DNA of 64,000 nt from the NCBI RefSeq assembly GCF_042944905.1, contig NZ_CP168496.1, positions 2,232,001-2,296,000 of the forward strand. The letters are read 5' to 3'. Below, piece by piece: positions 49,611 through 59,805 of the stretch (its first letter is position 1; the number at the start of each line of letters is the position of its first letter). The stretch is from Psychrobacillus sp042944905 (GTDB lineage Bacteria; Bacillota; Bacilli; Bacillales_A; Planococcaceae). The notes under the pieces were generated by a model that was given only the letters and a program-made list of their open reading frames with translations, had not been told where the DNA came from and ran no database searches. The position numbers and the translations under genes are program-made.

Positions 49611-51803
49611 TTAATTAATAATTCGTTGAACCGAATATACATCTGGCAATTGCTTTATACGATCGGCAACTTTATGCAAATGAGCAATATTCGTAATCTT
49701 AATAGTCAAATGAATAGTTGCTATATCGTTTTCTGATTTTCCAGTAACAGCTGCAATATGTGTCTTCGATTCATTTACAACTTGTAACACTTCATTTAAT
49801 AATCCAGGTCGGTCAAATGCAGATACCTCAATATCCACTTGATAATCTTTTTTCACGGATGTGTCGTTCTGCTCCCATTCCACTTCAATAATTCGTGAGT
49901 GGGACTCATCAGTTTGTACATTCGGACAATCCGCACGATGTACCGATACACCTCTGCCTTTCGTGATAAAACCAACTATTTCATCCCCCGGTACTGGACT
50001 GCAACATCTGGAAAGACGAATAAGTAAATTTTCTATCCCTTTTACAATAACGCCAGACTCAGTTGACTTTGTAACAACGGGAGTTTTCATTTCAGTGGTA
50101 ATTTTTTCTAAAGCTTCTTCTTGATCACGTTTTTTACGCATTTTCTCAGCTAAGCGATTTACTACTTGTTGGGCTGTAATTCCATTAAAACCTACTGCAG
50201 CGTATAAATCCTCTTCCCCTGCAAATGCATATTTTTCGCAAACTCTTTTAATATTTTCAGGAGTCAATACTTCTTTCAATTCAAACTCTTGTGCTTTAAT
50301 TTCTTTTTCAACTTGTTCTTTACCTTTTATCACATTTTCGTCACGAAGTTGTTTTTTAAAGAACTGTTTAATTTTATTTTTCGCTTGAGAGGATTGAGCA
50401 ATTTTGACCCAGTCACGACTTGGACCAAATGATTGTTTAGAAGTTAATACTTCTATAATGTCTCCTGTTTTGAGCTTTGTATCAAGCGGAACCATTTTAC
50501 CGTTTACTTTTGCACCGATTGTTTTATTTCCTACTTCTGAGTGAACACGATAGGCAAAATCAATTGGAACAGAACCAGCAGGAAGTTCAATTACATCACC
50601 TTTAGGAGTAAACACATAAACCATATCGGAAAATAAATCAAATTTCAATGATTCCATAAACTCTTCCGCATTCGATGATTCCTGTTGAAATTCAAGAATT
50701 TCTCTAAACCAGGTTAGTTTTGTATCAATCGTTTGTTTGTTTACTTCTACTTTCTTTCCTTCTTTATATGCCCAATGTGCTGCAACCCCGTATTCTGCTA
50801 TATTGTGCATTTCTTCTGTGCGAATTTGCACTTCTAGCGGGTCGCCATTTGGACCTATTACAGTTGTATGAAGTGATTGATATAAATTTTGTTTTGGCAT
50901 CGCAATATAGTCTTTAAATCGACCTGGCATGGGTTTCCATAGCGTATGAATAACGCCTAAAACAGCATAACAATCTTTTATACTATTCACGATAATTCGC
51001 ATAGCTAGTAAGTCATAAATTTCATTGAACTGTTTATTTTGGACAACCATTTTTCGATAAATACTATAAATATGCTTTGGTCTACCTGATATATCTGCAT
51101 CAACTTCCATCTCATCTAGTTGAAGCCGAATATCATTCATAACATTTGTTAAGTATGACTCACGTTCTGTACGTTTTTTCTTCATAAAATTTACAATTCG
51201 ATAATATTGTTGTGGATTTAAATAACGAAGGGATGTATCTTCTAACTCCCATTTAACTGCAGATATCCCTAATCGATGGGCTAGAGGGGCAAATATTTCT
51301 AACGTTTCATTCGAAATACGACGCTGTTTTTCTTCAGGTAAATGTTTTAATGTACGCATATTATGTAAACGGTCCGCAAGTTTAATTAATATAATGCGAA
51401 TATCTTGAGCCATTGCGATAAACATTTTACGATGATTTTCTGCTTGCTGTTCTTCTTTCGACATATATTTAATTTTGCCGAGTTTTGTCACGCCTTCGAC
51501 TAATAGTGCAACTTCTTCATTAAACTCCCGAACGATATCTTCCCGTGCATATTCTGTATCTTCCACAACATCATGTAAAAAGCCAGCAGCAACTGTTTCT
51601 GGATCCATTTGAAGATCAGCAAGAATTCCGGCTACCTGAATTGGATGTAAAATATATGGTTCACCAGAATTACGAAATTGTTCTCGATGAGCATGCTCTG
51701 CTAGATTATATGCTTTTTTGACAAATTCAACATGCTCTCCATTCATATACGTGGAGAGTGTATCGAAAACATCTTCTGCTGTCTTCACTTGATCTTTTGC
51801 CAT
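49611..51803 (-). CDS. relA: Bifunctional (p)ppGpp synthetase/hydrolase Rel
   Basis: Long RSH protein of the stringent response. The 730 residues show the hydrolase HD domain with HDVVED at 77-82, the synthetase domain with GRFKDYIAMPKQNLYQSLH (the RxKD motif of bifunctional Rel), a TGS domain (VYVFTPKGDVIELPAGS), the zinc-finger region CCSPVPGD with HRADCPN, and a C-terminal ACT domain (FDRPGLLNEVLQVV). Both catalytic sites look intact. Start ATG is at 51803; apt lies upstream behind a terminator. Confidence 0.97.
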   Translation of the reverse strand: MAKDQVKTAEDVFDTLSTYMNGEHVEFVKKAYNLAEHAHREQFRNSGEPYILHPIQVAGILADLQMDPETVAAGFLHDVVEDTEYAREDIVREFNEEVALLVEGVTKLGKIKYMSKEEQQAENHRKMFIAMAQDIRIILIKLADRLHNMRTLKHLPEEKQRRISNETLEIFAPLAHRLGISAVKWELEDTSLRYLNPQQYYRIVNFMKKKRTERESYLTNVMNDIRLQLDEMEVDADISGRPKHIYSIYRKMVVQNKQFNEIYDLLAMRIIVNSIKDCYAVLGVIHTLWKPMPGRFKDYIAMPKQNLYQSLHTTVIGPNGDPLEVQIRTEEMHNIAEYGVAAHWAYKEGKKVEVNKQTIDTKLTWFREILEFQQESSNAEEFMESLKFDLFSDMVYVFTPKGDVIELPAGSVPIDFAYRVHSEVGNKTIGAKVNGKMVPLDTKLKTGDIIEVLTSKQSFGPSRDWVKIAQSSQAKNKIKQFFKKQLRDENVIKGKEQVEKEIKAQEFELKEVLTPENIKRVCEKYAFAGEEDLYAAVGFNGITAQQVVNRLAEKMRKKRDQEEALEKITTEMKTPVVTKSTESGVIVKGIENLLIRLSRCCSPVPGDEIVGFITKGRGVSVHRADCPNVQTDESHSRIIEVEWEQNDTSVKKDYQVDIEVSAFDRPGLLNEVLQVVNESKTHIAAVTGKSENDIATIHLTIKITNIAHLHKVADRIKQLPDVYSVQRIIN

Positions 51804-51860
51804 GCTAAATCACCTGATTTCGTTATATTTCTAGAATAGTATATAAGCTATATTGTATAT

Positions 51861-51886
51861 AAAAAAAGATGGACTTGTAAAGTCCA
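51861..51886 (-). terminator. Terminator of recJ-apt
   Basis: Minus-strand stem TGGACTT / AAGTCCA with a 3-base loop, then TCTTTTTTT, about 85 bases after the apt stop and before relA. Confidence 0.75.
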
Positions 51887-51968
51887 CCCTAGTTTGAAAT
51901 CAATAAATGAGTTCGGAGGTGTATTCACAGACTGAATGCGAGCATTTCTCATTCACCTGGTTCGATAT

Positions 51969-52481
51969 TTAGTATTGCATTAAAGTGCAAATATCGTAGT
52001 CGCCTAATTTGTTTCTACCATCAAGGTATGTTAACTCGATTAAAAAAGCGCAACCTACTACAACTCCACCAAGTTCTTCCACTAGTTTAATCGTTGCTTC
52101 TATCGTGCCACCTGTTGCAAGTAAATCATCCACTATTAATACTTTTTGTCCAGGTTTAACTGCGTCTTTATGCATGGTCAAAACATCTTTACCATATTCT
52201 AAACCATATTCAGCACGAATGACTTCACGAGGAAGCTTGCCTTCTTTTCGTACTGGAGCAAAACCAACTCCAAGTGCGTACGAAACCGGACATCCAATAA
52301 TGAATCCACGCGCTTCCGGTCCTACAATAATATCAGCATCTACTTTTTTCGCATATTCTACAATTTGGTCTGTAGCATATTTATATGCTTCTCCGTTATC
52401 CATAATTGTTGTAATATCCTTAAAACTAATACCCGGTTTTGGCCAATCTTCGACAGTTGTTACAAATTGCTTTAAATCCAT
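51969..52481 (-). CDS. apt: Adenine phosphoribosyltransferase
   Basis: Adenine salvage to AMP with PRPP. The 170 residues contain the PRPP-binding signature VLIVDDLLATGGT (about 116-128) and the family segments WPKPGISFKDIT and GPEARGFIIGCPV. Its start overlaps the 3' end of recJ by 10 bases; AGGAGGAGCAAGT just upstream is inside recJ, so the two are coupled. The recJ-apt-relA order is the usual one in Bacillales. Confidence 0.97.
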   Translation of the reverse strand: MDLKQFVTTVEDWPKPGISFKDITTIMDNGEAYKYATDQIVEYAKKVDADIIVGPEARGFIIGCPVSYALGVGFAPVRKEGKLPREVIRAEYGLEYGKDVLTMHKDAVKPGQKVLIVDDLLATGGTIEATIKLVEELGGVVVGCAFLIELTYLDGRNKLGDYDICTLMQY

Positions 52482-54826
52482 ACTTGCTCCTCCTCAGGAA
52501 CGGTTTGTACTGCTTTCCGCTCTTCAAACCATTGTTTCAGCTCCATATACGGGGCGTATAATAGCTTTTGTTCAAGTTCTATCTTTTTCGCTCTTTGTTT
52601 ATAGGCTGGTGCTTCAGATAAATCTGTTTTAGCCAGATGATCGTTCAATACCAACATCCCATTGTCTATTCTAACAAAATTAAGTTCAAAAAACACCTTT
52701 GACATAAAATTAATTGTATTTTGACTCCAACCAGTTTGTTTGGACAGCTCCTGGATATGTTGCTTTAAAGCAAACGTTTTGCGTTTCGCTAAAAAAGAAA
52801 AATACCACTTGAATTGATCTCTAGATGGAATGCCTTCAAAATAAGTAGAATCCTCTGCGTAAAAATGCGCATATATTCTTGACCAATCATGGTATTCGAG
52901 TAGTTTATTCAAGAAAGTTTCATCCGCAGGCAAATCTAGTAATGTTACATAGTCAGATTTTATTTGCTGCTCGATCACGTCCGTATATTGCCAAATTTTC
53001 TCTTCAATAAATGTGGAGAAATGAGAAATAGTTGCTTCATTAAAGGCAACAAATATATTTTTTTCACGTGAAATCATTGGAAGCCAGCGATTCACTTGAC
53101 GAATTCCCCGAATATCAAATAGTTGCCAATCATTTGTTTTGACATCTTGAATCATTAGCTGAGGTTTTTTAAGGCCATTCCATTCATTAATCTGTAAATC
53201 ACCTATAAACGAAAGTTTGGCTGTTGGTGAAATTTCATCTGCTAATTCACCCTTTCCAAAACCAATTGCATCTAACACACTTGAGCCTTGTTTAAGCTCC
53301 ATCTTCACATGATTTTGCGCGGAACCAATTTTCCGAACAGAAGCAACTTCCACTTTTTCTATGCAATAGACCGGTTTTGCAAAGCCCATTCCAAATGGAG
53401 CCAGTTTTTGTAAAGATTCAATAGCTTCTGTTGTAATTTCATGCATTTCAAGTGGCACGTCAATTAAAACAACAGGTATTAACTGTTCATCTGTCAAACA
53501 TTCTTTCGCTTGAGCTTGTAATCTATTTTTAAATTCCTCTAAATTCTCTAGAGGAAATGTCATACCTGCCGCCATGGGATGCCCACCAAAATGAGGAATT
53601 ATATCACCATTTTTCGCAAGTTCTTTATACATATGGAATCCTTCAATACTTCTAGCAGATCCCTTTGCAATCTGTTTTTTTTCATCGATTCCTAAAACAA
53701 TTGCCGGTCGATAATACTTTTCTACAAGTTTCGATGCTACAATACCTAATACACCTGGATTCCAATCATTTTTACCAACCACGATAACACTTGGTCCATC
53801 TAAGGTATTCTCTTTCTCAATCATTGCTACAGCTTCATCTGTAATTTGTTTAACAATTGCTTGACGTTCTTTATTCTTCTCATTCAACATGTTAGCAATC
53901 GATAATGCATGCGTTTGTTCGTCTGTTAAAAATAATTCTACTCCTGGGGATGCTTCCCCTAATCTTCCAACCGCATTTATACGAGGACCGAACATAAATC
54001 CAATGGACTCTTCACTTATGGTTGAAATTTCCACCCCACTAACTTTCGCAAGTGCTTCTATTGCTAAAGAATTTGCTCGTTTCATTTGTTTTATACCTTT
54101 TTGAACAAAATAACGATTTTCATCGGTCAATGACACTAAATCCGCAATCGTACCGATAGCAACTAAATAAAATAACTCTGTCGGAATTTCTCCAGTTAGT
54201 GCATGTGCTACCTTAAATGCCACACCTACTCCAGCTAAATGTGGGAATGGGTAAGTAGTTCCCTTAAGTCCAGGATGAATAATAATATCTGCTACCGGAA
54301 GTTCTTCCCCTGGTTCATGATGGTCAGTGACTATGACGTCCATCCCGAGACTTTTTGCAAATTGAATTTGCTTGAGCCCTGAAATACCATTATCGACAGT
54401 AATTATTAGTTTAACCCCTTCGTCAAACGCCTCTTGAAATAAGCGCTCGCTCGGTCCGTAGCCATCCATAAATCGATTGGGAATTTTAAAAATTACATCT
54501 GCACCTAATGATAAAAGTGTTTTCATCATTACTGTAGTGCTCGTAATACCGTCAGCGTCATAGTCCCCGTATACCATAATTCTTTCTTGTTGATCGATTG
54601 CTCTATGGACACGTTCTACTAAATGATCCATCCCATTCAGTAGAAATGGATTATGTATATTTTCTTCCGTTAAGTTTAAAAAACTATTTGCTTCCTGTAC
54701 TGTCTGAAAGCCTCTTGAAACTAAAACTTTTGCGCATACTCGAGGTATTGATAGTTCTTTTTCAAAAGTAGAAACGAGTTTATCATCTGGTCTCGAAATA
54801 GACCATCTTTTCTTTGATTGAATCAT
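52472..54826 (-). CDS. recJ: Single-stranded-DNA-specific 5'-3' exonuclease RecJ
   Basis: Recombination and mismatch-repair exonuclease. The 784 residues have DHH motifs YGDYDADGITST (about 81-92), VTDHHEPG (about 162-169), then NAVGRLGEA and the DHHA1 motif GGHPMAAGM (about 415-423), an OB-fold domain and the additional C-terminal domain of Firmicute RecJ (about 570-780) carrying TLLDLPADETFLNKL. Overlaps apt. Confidence 0.96.
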   Translation of the reverse strand: MIQSKKRWSISRPDDKLVSTFEKELSIPRVCAKVLVSRGFQTVQEANSFLNLTEENIHNPFLLNGMDHLVERVHRAIDQQERIMVYGDYDADGITSTTVMMKTLLSLGADVIFKIPNRFMDGYGPSERLFQEAFDEGVKLIITVDNGISGLKQIQFAKSLGMDVIVTDHHEPGEELPVADIIIHPGLKGTTYPFPHLAGVGVAFKVAHALTGEIPTELFYLVAIGTIADLVSLTDENRYFVQKGIKQMKRANSLAIEALAKVSGVEISTISEESIGFMFGPRINAVGRLGEASPGVELFLTDEQTHALSIANMLNEKNKERQAIVKQITDEAVAMIEKENTLDGPSVIVVGKNDWNPGVLGIVASKLVEKYYRPAIVLGIDEKKQIAKGSARSIEGFHMYKELAKNGDIIPHFGGHPMAAGMTFPLENLEEFKNRLQAQAKECLTDEQLIPVVLIDVPLEMHEITTEAIESLQKLAPFGMGFAKPVYCIEKVEVASVRKIGSAQNHVKMELKQGSSVLDAIGFGKGELADEISPTAKLSFIGDLQINEWNGLKKPQLMIQDVKTNDWQLFDIRGIRQVNRWLPMISREKNIFVAFNEATISHFSTFIEEKIWQYTDVIEQQIKSDYVTLLDLPADETFLNKLLEYHDWSRIYAHFYAEDSTYFEGIPSRDQFKWYFSFLAKRKTFALKQHIQELSKQTGWSQNTINFMSKVFFELNFVRIDNGMLVLNDHLAKTDLSEAPAYKQRAKKIELEQKLLYAPYMELKQWFEERKAVQTVPEEEQVWI

Positions 54827-54879
54827 TTTTTCACTTCCTCAGACTTTATTATACTACAAGAAGTGATATAGCTTTATGG

Positions 54880-54913
54880 AAAAAAAACCTTTTGACATTT
54901 GCCAAAAGGTTTT
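54880..54913 (-). terminator. Terminator of the LapA-like gene
   Basis: Stem AAAACCTTTTG / CAAAAGGTTTT (11 bp) with an 8-base loop, T8 on the minus strand, 5 bases after the stop codon at 54918. Confidence 0.9.
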
Positions 54914-54917
54914 CTGA

Positions 54918-55268
54918 TTAAATCATCATATTTTCGTCTTTTTTAATAACTGAATCCCCAGCACTACTAATACGATTTTCTTGCTGTACAACTAATTCAG
55001 TTTGAAGTACTCCGATAGATGCACCTTTCTTTACTAGCTCTTTTTCTAATTGTTTTACTTTACGCGAAAGAACAAATGAGCGATATATTGCAACAGAACC
55101 ACTAAGAAGCGCTCCTAAAAGTGCAGAACCTAAAATGACCAAGATCAGCGGCCACTCTGCTGTTCCAAATACATAATCCACAGGAACTGCACCTACGTTA
55201 TAAACAGCAAATAATGCAATCATCAGAGCGAATAATAAACCAAATAATAATGACCATTGAAATTTCAC
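54918..55268 (-). CDS. LapA-domain membrane protein (YrvD type)
   Basis: 116 residues with two membrane helices (about 5-27 and 38-62) of the lipopolysaccharide-assembly protein A domain (DUF1049) and a cytoplasmic coiled-coil tail (about 68-105, LSRKVKQLEKELVKKG). Function unknown in Gram-positive bacteria. It lies between secDF and recJ like B. subtilis yrvD and is separated from secDF by a hairpin. Confidence 0.86.
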   Translation of the reverse strand: MKFQWSLLFGLLFALMIALFAVYNVGAVPVDYVFGTAEWPLILVILGSALLGALLSGSVAIYRSFVLSRKVKQLEKELVKKGASIGVLQTELVVQQENRISSAGDSVIKKDENMMI

Positions 55269-55293
55269 TTCAGCACCTCTTTCTAATTTTCAT

Positions 55294-55336
55294 AAAAAAA
55301 TGGAACAGAATATATACATGATATACCCTGCTCCAT
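55294..55336 (-). terminator. Probable terminator of secDF
   Basis: Minus-strand stem GGAGCAG..TATAT / ATATA..CTGTTCC with T7 after it, in the gap between secDF and the LapA-like gene. Confidence 0.65.
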
Positions 55337-55367
55337 CCATTTGACAACCAAATTGGAAAACTAACTA

Positions 55368-57641
55368 TTATACTACCGGCTCATCAGAACCCCATTTTTT
55401 CTCTTCTTTTTTCACTTCAATTCCACCAGTTTTACGTAACTCTTTCACTTTTAGATCAAACCATATTTGGGCTGCGATAAAAATAGAAGAATACGTACCT
55501 GCAATTAGTCCTACTAATAAAGCAATTGAGAAGTTTCTAATGCCTTCTGCACCAAATATAAGAAGAGCTATAGTTACTAAAATAACGGTTAACACTGTAT
55601 TAACTGAACGACCAAGTGTTTGTCTTAAAGACTTATTAACTATTGTCGCAAGTTCTTCTTCTGTTGTAATCTTTTTGCTACGATGTAAGTTTTCTCGGAT
55701 ACGGTCAAATGTGACGATTGTGTCATTTATCGAGTAACCGACAATCGTTAAGACTGCTGCGATGAATGTAATATCTACTTCTAATCGTAAAATACTGAAA
55801 ATAGATACCATTAAGAATGCATCATGGACCAATGAAACAATTGAAGCAAATCCCATTCTCCATTCAAAACGGAATGCGACGTAAATTACGATACCTAAAG
55901 CTGCAATAAGGAGTGCGTATATGGCATTTTTTGCAAGCTCTTTACCTACCGTAGGAGATACGCTACTAACATTTGGATCTATGCCAAACTGTTGAGTCAT
56001 TTCCGTTTTTAGTGTCTTTATTTCAGCTTGTGTAAAGTCTTGTTTATAACGAATGACCGCTACATTACTATTATCTCCAGAAAGAACAATATCTTCAGAA
56101 GGTAAGCCAATTTTTGCAATCTTTTCCGCTACAAACTCTTTCGTTAATGATTCTGTTGATTGAAGTTCTACCCGTGTTCCTTTCGAGAAATCAATTCCTA
56201 AATTTAAGTTAATTGTACTCAATAGAATAATTCCTGCAACTGTTAAAACAATGGATAAGCTATAGAATATTTTACGATTATGAACAAAATCTAATCGATC
56301 AAATTTTGTAGTTAAGTCTAACGTATCAACCTCTTCTTCAGGAGGATGTATGCGTTTTTTCGGAATACCAAACCATCCAGGCTTATTATCAAAATAACCA
56401 CTGTTTACAAGTAATCCTAATAGTATTCTCGAAGCCCATACAGCTGTTATGAAAACGACTAAAATACTAATAATTAACAACGTTGCAAACCCTTTTACAG
56501 AACTTGTACCAAAGAAGAATAACACTGCTGCAGCTAATAGTGTTGTAATATTTGCATCAAAAATAGCTGTGAATGCTTCTTTTGCTCCGGTATCAAATGC
56601 TTTTTTAACGGATTTACCAACTCGTAATTCTTCCCTAATTCGCTCATAGGTCAGGATATTAGCATCCACCGCCATCCCTACACCCAGCACGATTGCCGCG
56701 ATACCTGGAAGCGTTAACACGCCATTAATCCAATCAAATACTACAAGGATTAAGAAAATGTATACAACTAATGAAACAACAGCCACTAAACCTGGTAAGC
56801 GATAGTAGAAGAGCATGAAAATAAAAACTGCCGAAATCCCTATAATACCAGCTAATATTGTACTGCTTAAAGCTTGTGAACCAAATTGTGCACCTACAGA
56901 TGTAGAATATATTTCATCCAAATGAACAGGTAAAGCACCCGCATTTAATATTCCTGCTAAGCTTTTTGTTTCTTCAACAGTAAAGGAACCTGAAATTTCT
57001 ACACTGTCTGAACTAATTCGTTGTGATACTCTTGGTGCGGAAGTAAATTTAGGATCTGGTTTTAGAATTTCCTTCGCGTATGAATCTCCATCTTTATAGT
57101 CTAGCCAGATAACTAATACATTATTTGGCGCAGGTCTTGCAGCTATATCAGAAGTAACCTCTGCAAATTTGCTAGCATCCTTTAATTTTAGTGTTACAAT
57201 AGGCTGCCCTTGTTGATTGAAAGCCGCTTTTGCCCCACCTTGTTTTAAATCATTCCCATCGAGCATAATCTTATCTTCAGAATCACGGAAAGTAAGATTT
57301 GCTTCCGTTGAAAGAAGTTCCCGTGCTGAGTTTTGATCTTCTACTCCAGCAAGTTGAACGCGAATACGGTGTCCACCTTCAATTTGAATACTCGGTTCAT
57401 TTACCCCTATTGCGTCGATACGGTTACTAAGAGCTGCTGCCGTATCTTTTACTACGTCATCCGTAATTTTTTGGCTTTCTTTACCTGCCAAAGGCTCCAC
57501 TTGATAAAGAACTTCAAATCCACCTTGTAAATCTAAACCAAGTTTAATGTTATTTAAGACACCTGCAACAGTAGGACTGATTGTCCCAGCAAAAATAACG
57601 ATGAGTAACAAAAATGCAACAATGCGTCCTCTAGTTTTCAT
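55368..57641 (-). CDS. secDF: Fused protein translocase subunit SecDF
   Basis: Membrane RND-type protein that uses proton flow to help Sec export. SecD and SecF are fused, as in Bacillus. The 757 residues have 12 expected membrane helices in two blocks (SecD helices about 255-410; SecF helices about 455-480 and 590-730), periplasmic P1 (GLDLQGGFEVLYQV start) and the conserved motifs AVDANILTYERIREE (SecD) and YSINDTIVTFDRIREN (SecF). TAGGAGG lies before the ATG. Confidence 0.97.
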   Translation of the reverse strand: MKTRGRIVAFLLLIVIFAGTISPTVAGVLNNIKLGLDLQGGFEVLYQVEPLAGKESQKITDDVVKDTAAALSNRIDAIGVNEPSIQIEGGHRIRVQLAGVEDQNSARELLSTEANLTFRDSEDKIMLDGNDLKQGGAKAAFNQQGQPIVTLKLKDASKFAEVTSDIAARPAPNNVLVIWLDYKDGDSYAKEILKPDPKFTSAPRVSQRISSDSVEISGSFTVEETKSLAGILNAGALPVHLDEIYSTSVGAQFGSQALSSTILAGIIGISAVFIFMLFYYRLPGLVAVVSLVVYIFLILVVFDWINGVLTLPGIAAIVLGVGMAVDANILTYERIREELRVGKSVKKAFDTGAKEAFTAIFDANITTLLAAAVLFFFGTSSVKGFATLLIISILVVFITAVWASRILLGLLVNSGYFDNKPGWFGIPKKRIHPPEEEVDTLDLTTKFDRLDFVHNRKIFYSLSIVLTVAGIILLSTINLNLGIDFSKGTRVELQSTESLTKEFVAEKIAKIGLPSEDIVLSGDNSNVAVIRYKQDFTQAEIKTLKTEMTQQFGIDPNVSSVSPTVGKELAKNAIYALLIAALGIVIYVAFRFEWRMGFASIVSLVHDAFLMVSIFSILRLEVDITFIAAVLTIVGYSINDTIVTFDRIRENLHRSKKITTEEELATIVNKSLRQTLGRSVNTVLTVILVTIALLIFGAEGIRNFSIALLVGLIAGTYSSIFIAAQIWFDLKVKELRKTGGIEVKKEEKKWGSDEPVV

Positions 57642-57871
57642 ATGTATATTTCCTCCTAAGAAGCTTCAGAAGTCAAAGCCTATCGTCAAATAAATGATAG
57701 TTTGTGAGGAAGAAGTTTCTCAACCACCTCAAAACTAGTATTTTACTTCGATTGGATGCCAACTGGAGCTAAACAATTACTAAATAGATATGTGTATATT
57801 TTCTATAACTACAAAAAACGCAACATATTTATTATGAAACACGATGCGCTCAGTGTCAAATAACGAATTAC

Positions 57872-58186
57872 TCATTCAGCTTCTTTTTTGGGATTTAATA
57901 ATAATTGCAGTTCTTCTTGATTGATTTCTGAGAACCAGTTCGATGTTTTTGAGTTTTCGATTTGTTCAAACGTCATAAACTCTGCTGAAGATATAGAAAG
58001 TATATCGTTCACAATATGGTGAAGGGGTATTTCTGGCACAATTTTCTTTTTCCATTTTTTCGTAATACAAAAATTCCATATATCTTGCTCAGAAACCTTT
58101 TTATATCGATAGACTTCGAACTCACTTTTCTTACTTTCTAAAGCAGGTAGTACATGTAAATAAATTTCTTCGTAAGTGATTTTCAA
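57872..58186 (-). CDS. comN: Post-transcriptional regulator ComN
   Basis: ComN (YrzD) controls the comE messenger and its localisation at septa and poles in B. subtilis through DivIVA. The 104-residue product starts MKITYEEIYLHVLPALESKKSEF (two pieces: MKITYEEIYLHV and PALESKKSEF), with VSEQDIWNFCITKKWKK and LHHIVNDIL typical of the family. The start is TTG at 58186 behind GGGGTG; no suitable ATG exists. Location between secDF and spoVB matches B. subtilis. The 230 bases before secDF show no clear feature. Confidence 0.85.
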   Translation of the reverse strand: MKITYEEIYLHVLPALESKKSEFEVYRYKKVSEQDIWNFCITKKWKKKIVPEIPLHHIVNDILSISSAEFMTFEQIENSKTSNWFSEINQEELQLLLNPKKEAE

Positions 58187-58278
58187 AATAACGCACCCCA
58201 TTTAAAGAATAATGTACCAACTAGTAAGCATATTGTTATTGTAAACGATGTTCCTGTATTTGAGAAGGAAGTGTTTAG

Positions 58279-59805
58279 ATGTCTACTTTTTTAAGAGGAT
58301 CCATTTTGTTAATGTTCGCCATCTTTTTGTCCAAATTTTTAGGTTTTATTTATCGCATGCAGTTTGTCCGACTAACAGGAGAAGAAGCATACGGCATTTA
58401 TATGACGGCTTATCCTGCCTTCATTTTCTTTTTGTCTCTTATTCAGCTTGGAATACCGATAGCAATGTCCAAAATTATTGCTGAACTAAGAACAAGAAAT
58501 GCAGTTTCAAGCTATTTCTCCGTCATGCGAACATCGGTCATTGTTACTGTTATATCTATTCTAGCATTTACTCCTATTTTCCTTTATGTCACTCCATTTA
58601 TTTCTGAAAATTTATTGAAAAATGATGCCATTACAATGACACTCTATGTCACCATCGCTATAGTACCAATAGCTGCCGCTGGAGGAATCTTAAAAGGCTT
58701 CTTCCAAGGAATTGCACGTATTGAAGAAACGGCTGTTTCCCAGCTGATGGAACAAATAATACGAATTCTACTTATTACTTTTTTATTACCTCTTGTACTT
58801 CACTCCGCTTCCCCTAAAGAAGCAGCGGCTTATGCTATGGGTATGTCTTTACTTGGAGAGATTGCTTCTTTACTTTATTTGAGATGGAAGTATGTAAAAT
58901 GGAAAGCCAAGCAAGCTATTAGAAAAGCTTCAAACGCTTATCCACTTTCTCCACTATTATCTATTGCTCTACCGTCATCGGGTAGTAAATTATTTGGATC
59001 TTTCACATGGTTTTTGGAGCCTATTATTTTCATCAAAGCTTTAGCAATCACTGGTATAACAAGTGTTGCCGCAACTACCCTGTATGGTGTTATCTCGGGG
59101 GTTTTAGTACCATTACTACTTTTCCCTTCTTTTATACCTTACGCACTGTCTGTCGTACTAATCCCGGCTGTAAGCGATGCTTTTGCAAGAAGAAACAATT
59201 CGCTTTTGAAAGATAGAATTCATCTATCATTAAAGTTCTCGACCTTAACAGGTTGTTATGCTGCTACACTTTTTTATTTACACGGTGGTGAACTTGTTTC
59301 TGCCCTGTTTCATGTAGAAAATGCTACAACGTATATGAAAATCTTGTCACCAATTTTCTTCTTTTATTATATCCAAAGCCCATTATTCTCTATTTTACAA
59401 GCATTAAATAATTCTAAAGCAGCATTTTTGAACTCCCTATATGGTGGAGTAGGTAAATTATTGTTGCTATTTTTTCTTGCTTCTCAAGCATCTATTCAAG
59501 AAAAGGGAGCAATTGTTGCGATTGGTTTTGGAGTATTAATCACTTCATTTTTACATATCGCTTCGTTAAAACTGAAAAAAGAAGCACAAATTGGCTTCTC
59601 CTTTTTTATTCTTCCATATGTTATTTTCTTGCTAACAATTATTTCACGTCCATTGTTATTTTCGATTGGAGAACATTCTTTAATTGTGGATTGTTTATTT
59701 ACATTGCTTTATTTAACGGTTGGATTAGTACTATTCGGACAAATAAAAAGAAAAGAAGTCAACGTCATTCTACAAATTCTGCGTACTTCTAAGAAGAAGT
59801 TTTAA
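58279..59805 (+). CDS. spoVB: Stage V sporulation protein B (MOP-family flippase)
   Basis: Polysaccharide-transport-type flippase needed for spore cortex synthesis, probably moving lipid-linked peptidoglycan precursors. The 508 residues form about 14 membrane helices; the N-terminus LRGSILLMFAIFLSKFLGFI and the family segment RLTGEEAYGIYMTAYP are clear. GAAGGAAGTG precedes the ATG. A sigma-E-like pair GAATAAT (58207) and CATATTGT (58229) with 15-base spacing is a weak promoter candidate. The last 17 bases overlap the convergent DUF421 gene. Confidence 0.93.
   Translation: MSTFLRGSILLMFAIFLSKFLGFIYRMQFVRLTGEEAYGIYMTAYPAFIFFLSLIQLGIPIAMSKIIAELRTRNAVSSYFSVMRTSVIVTVISILAFTPIFLYVTPFISENLLKNDAITMTLYVTIAIVPIAAAGGILKGFFQGIARIEETAVSQLMEQIIRILLITFLLPLVLHSASPKEAAAYAMGMSLLGEIASLLYLRWKYVKWKAKQAIRKASNAYPLSPLLSIALPSSGSKLFGSFTWFLEPIIFIKALAITGITSVAATTLYGVISGVLVPLLLFPSFIPYALSVVLIPAVSDAFARRNNSLLKDRIHLSLKFSTLTGCYAATLFYLHGGELVSALFHVENATTYMKILSPIFFFYYIQSPLFSILQALNNSKAAFLNSLYGGVGKLLLLFFLASQASIQEKGAIVAIGFGVLITSFLHIASLKLKKEAQIGFSFFILPYVIFLLTIISRPLLFSIGEHSLIVDCLFTLLYLTVGLVLFGQIKRKEVNVILQILRTSKKKF

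Noticed and set aside
51890..51968. Possible T-box or other riboswitch between apt and relA, because CTAGGGTGG occurs on the minus strand
   Set aside because: The conserved ACCGCG part is missing and the sequence folds as the left flank of a simple terminator; the neighbouring genes are not T-box targets.
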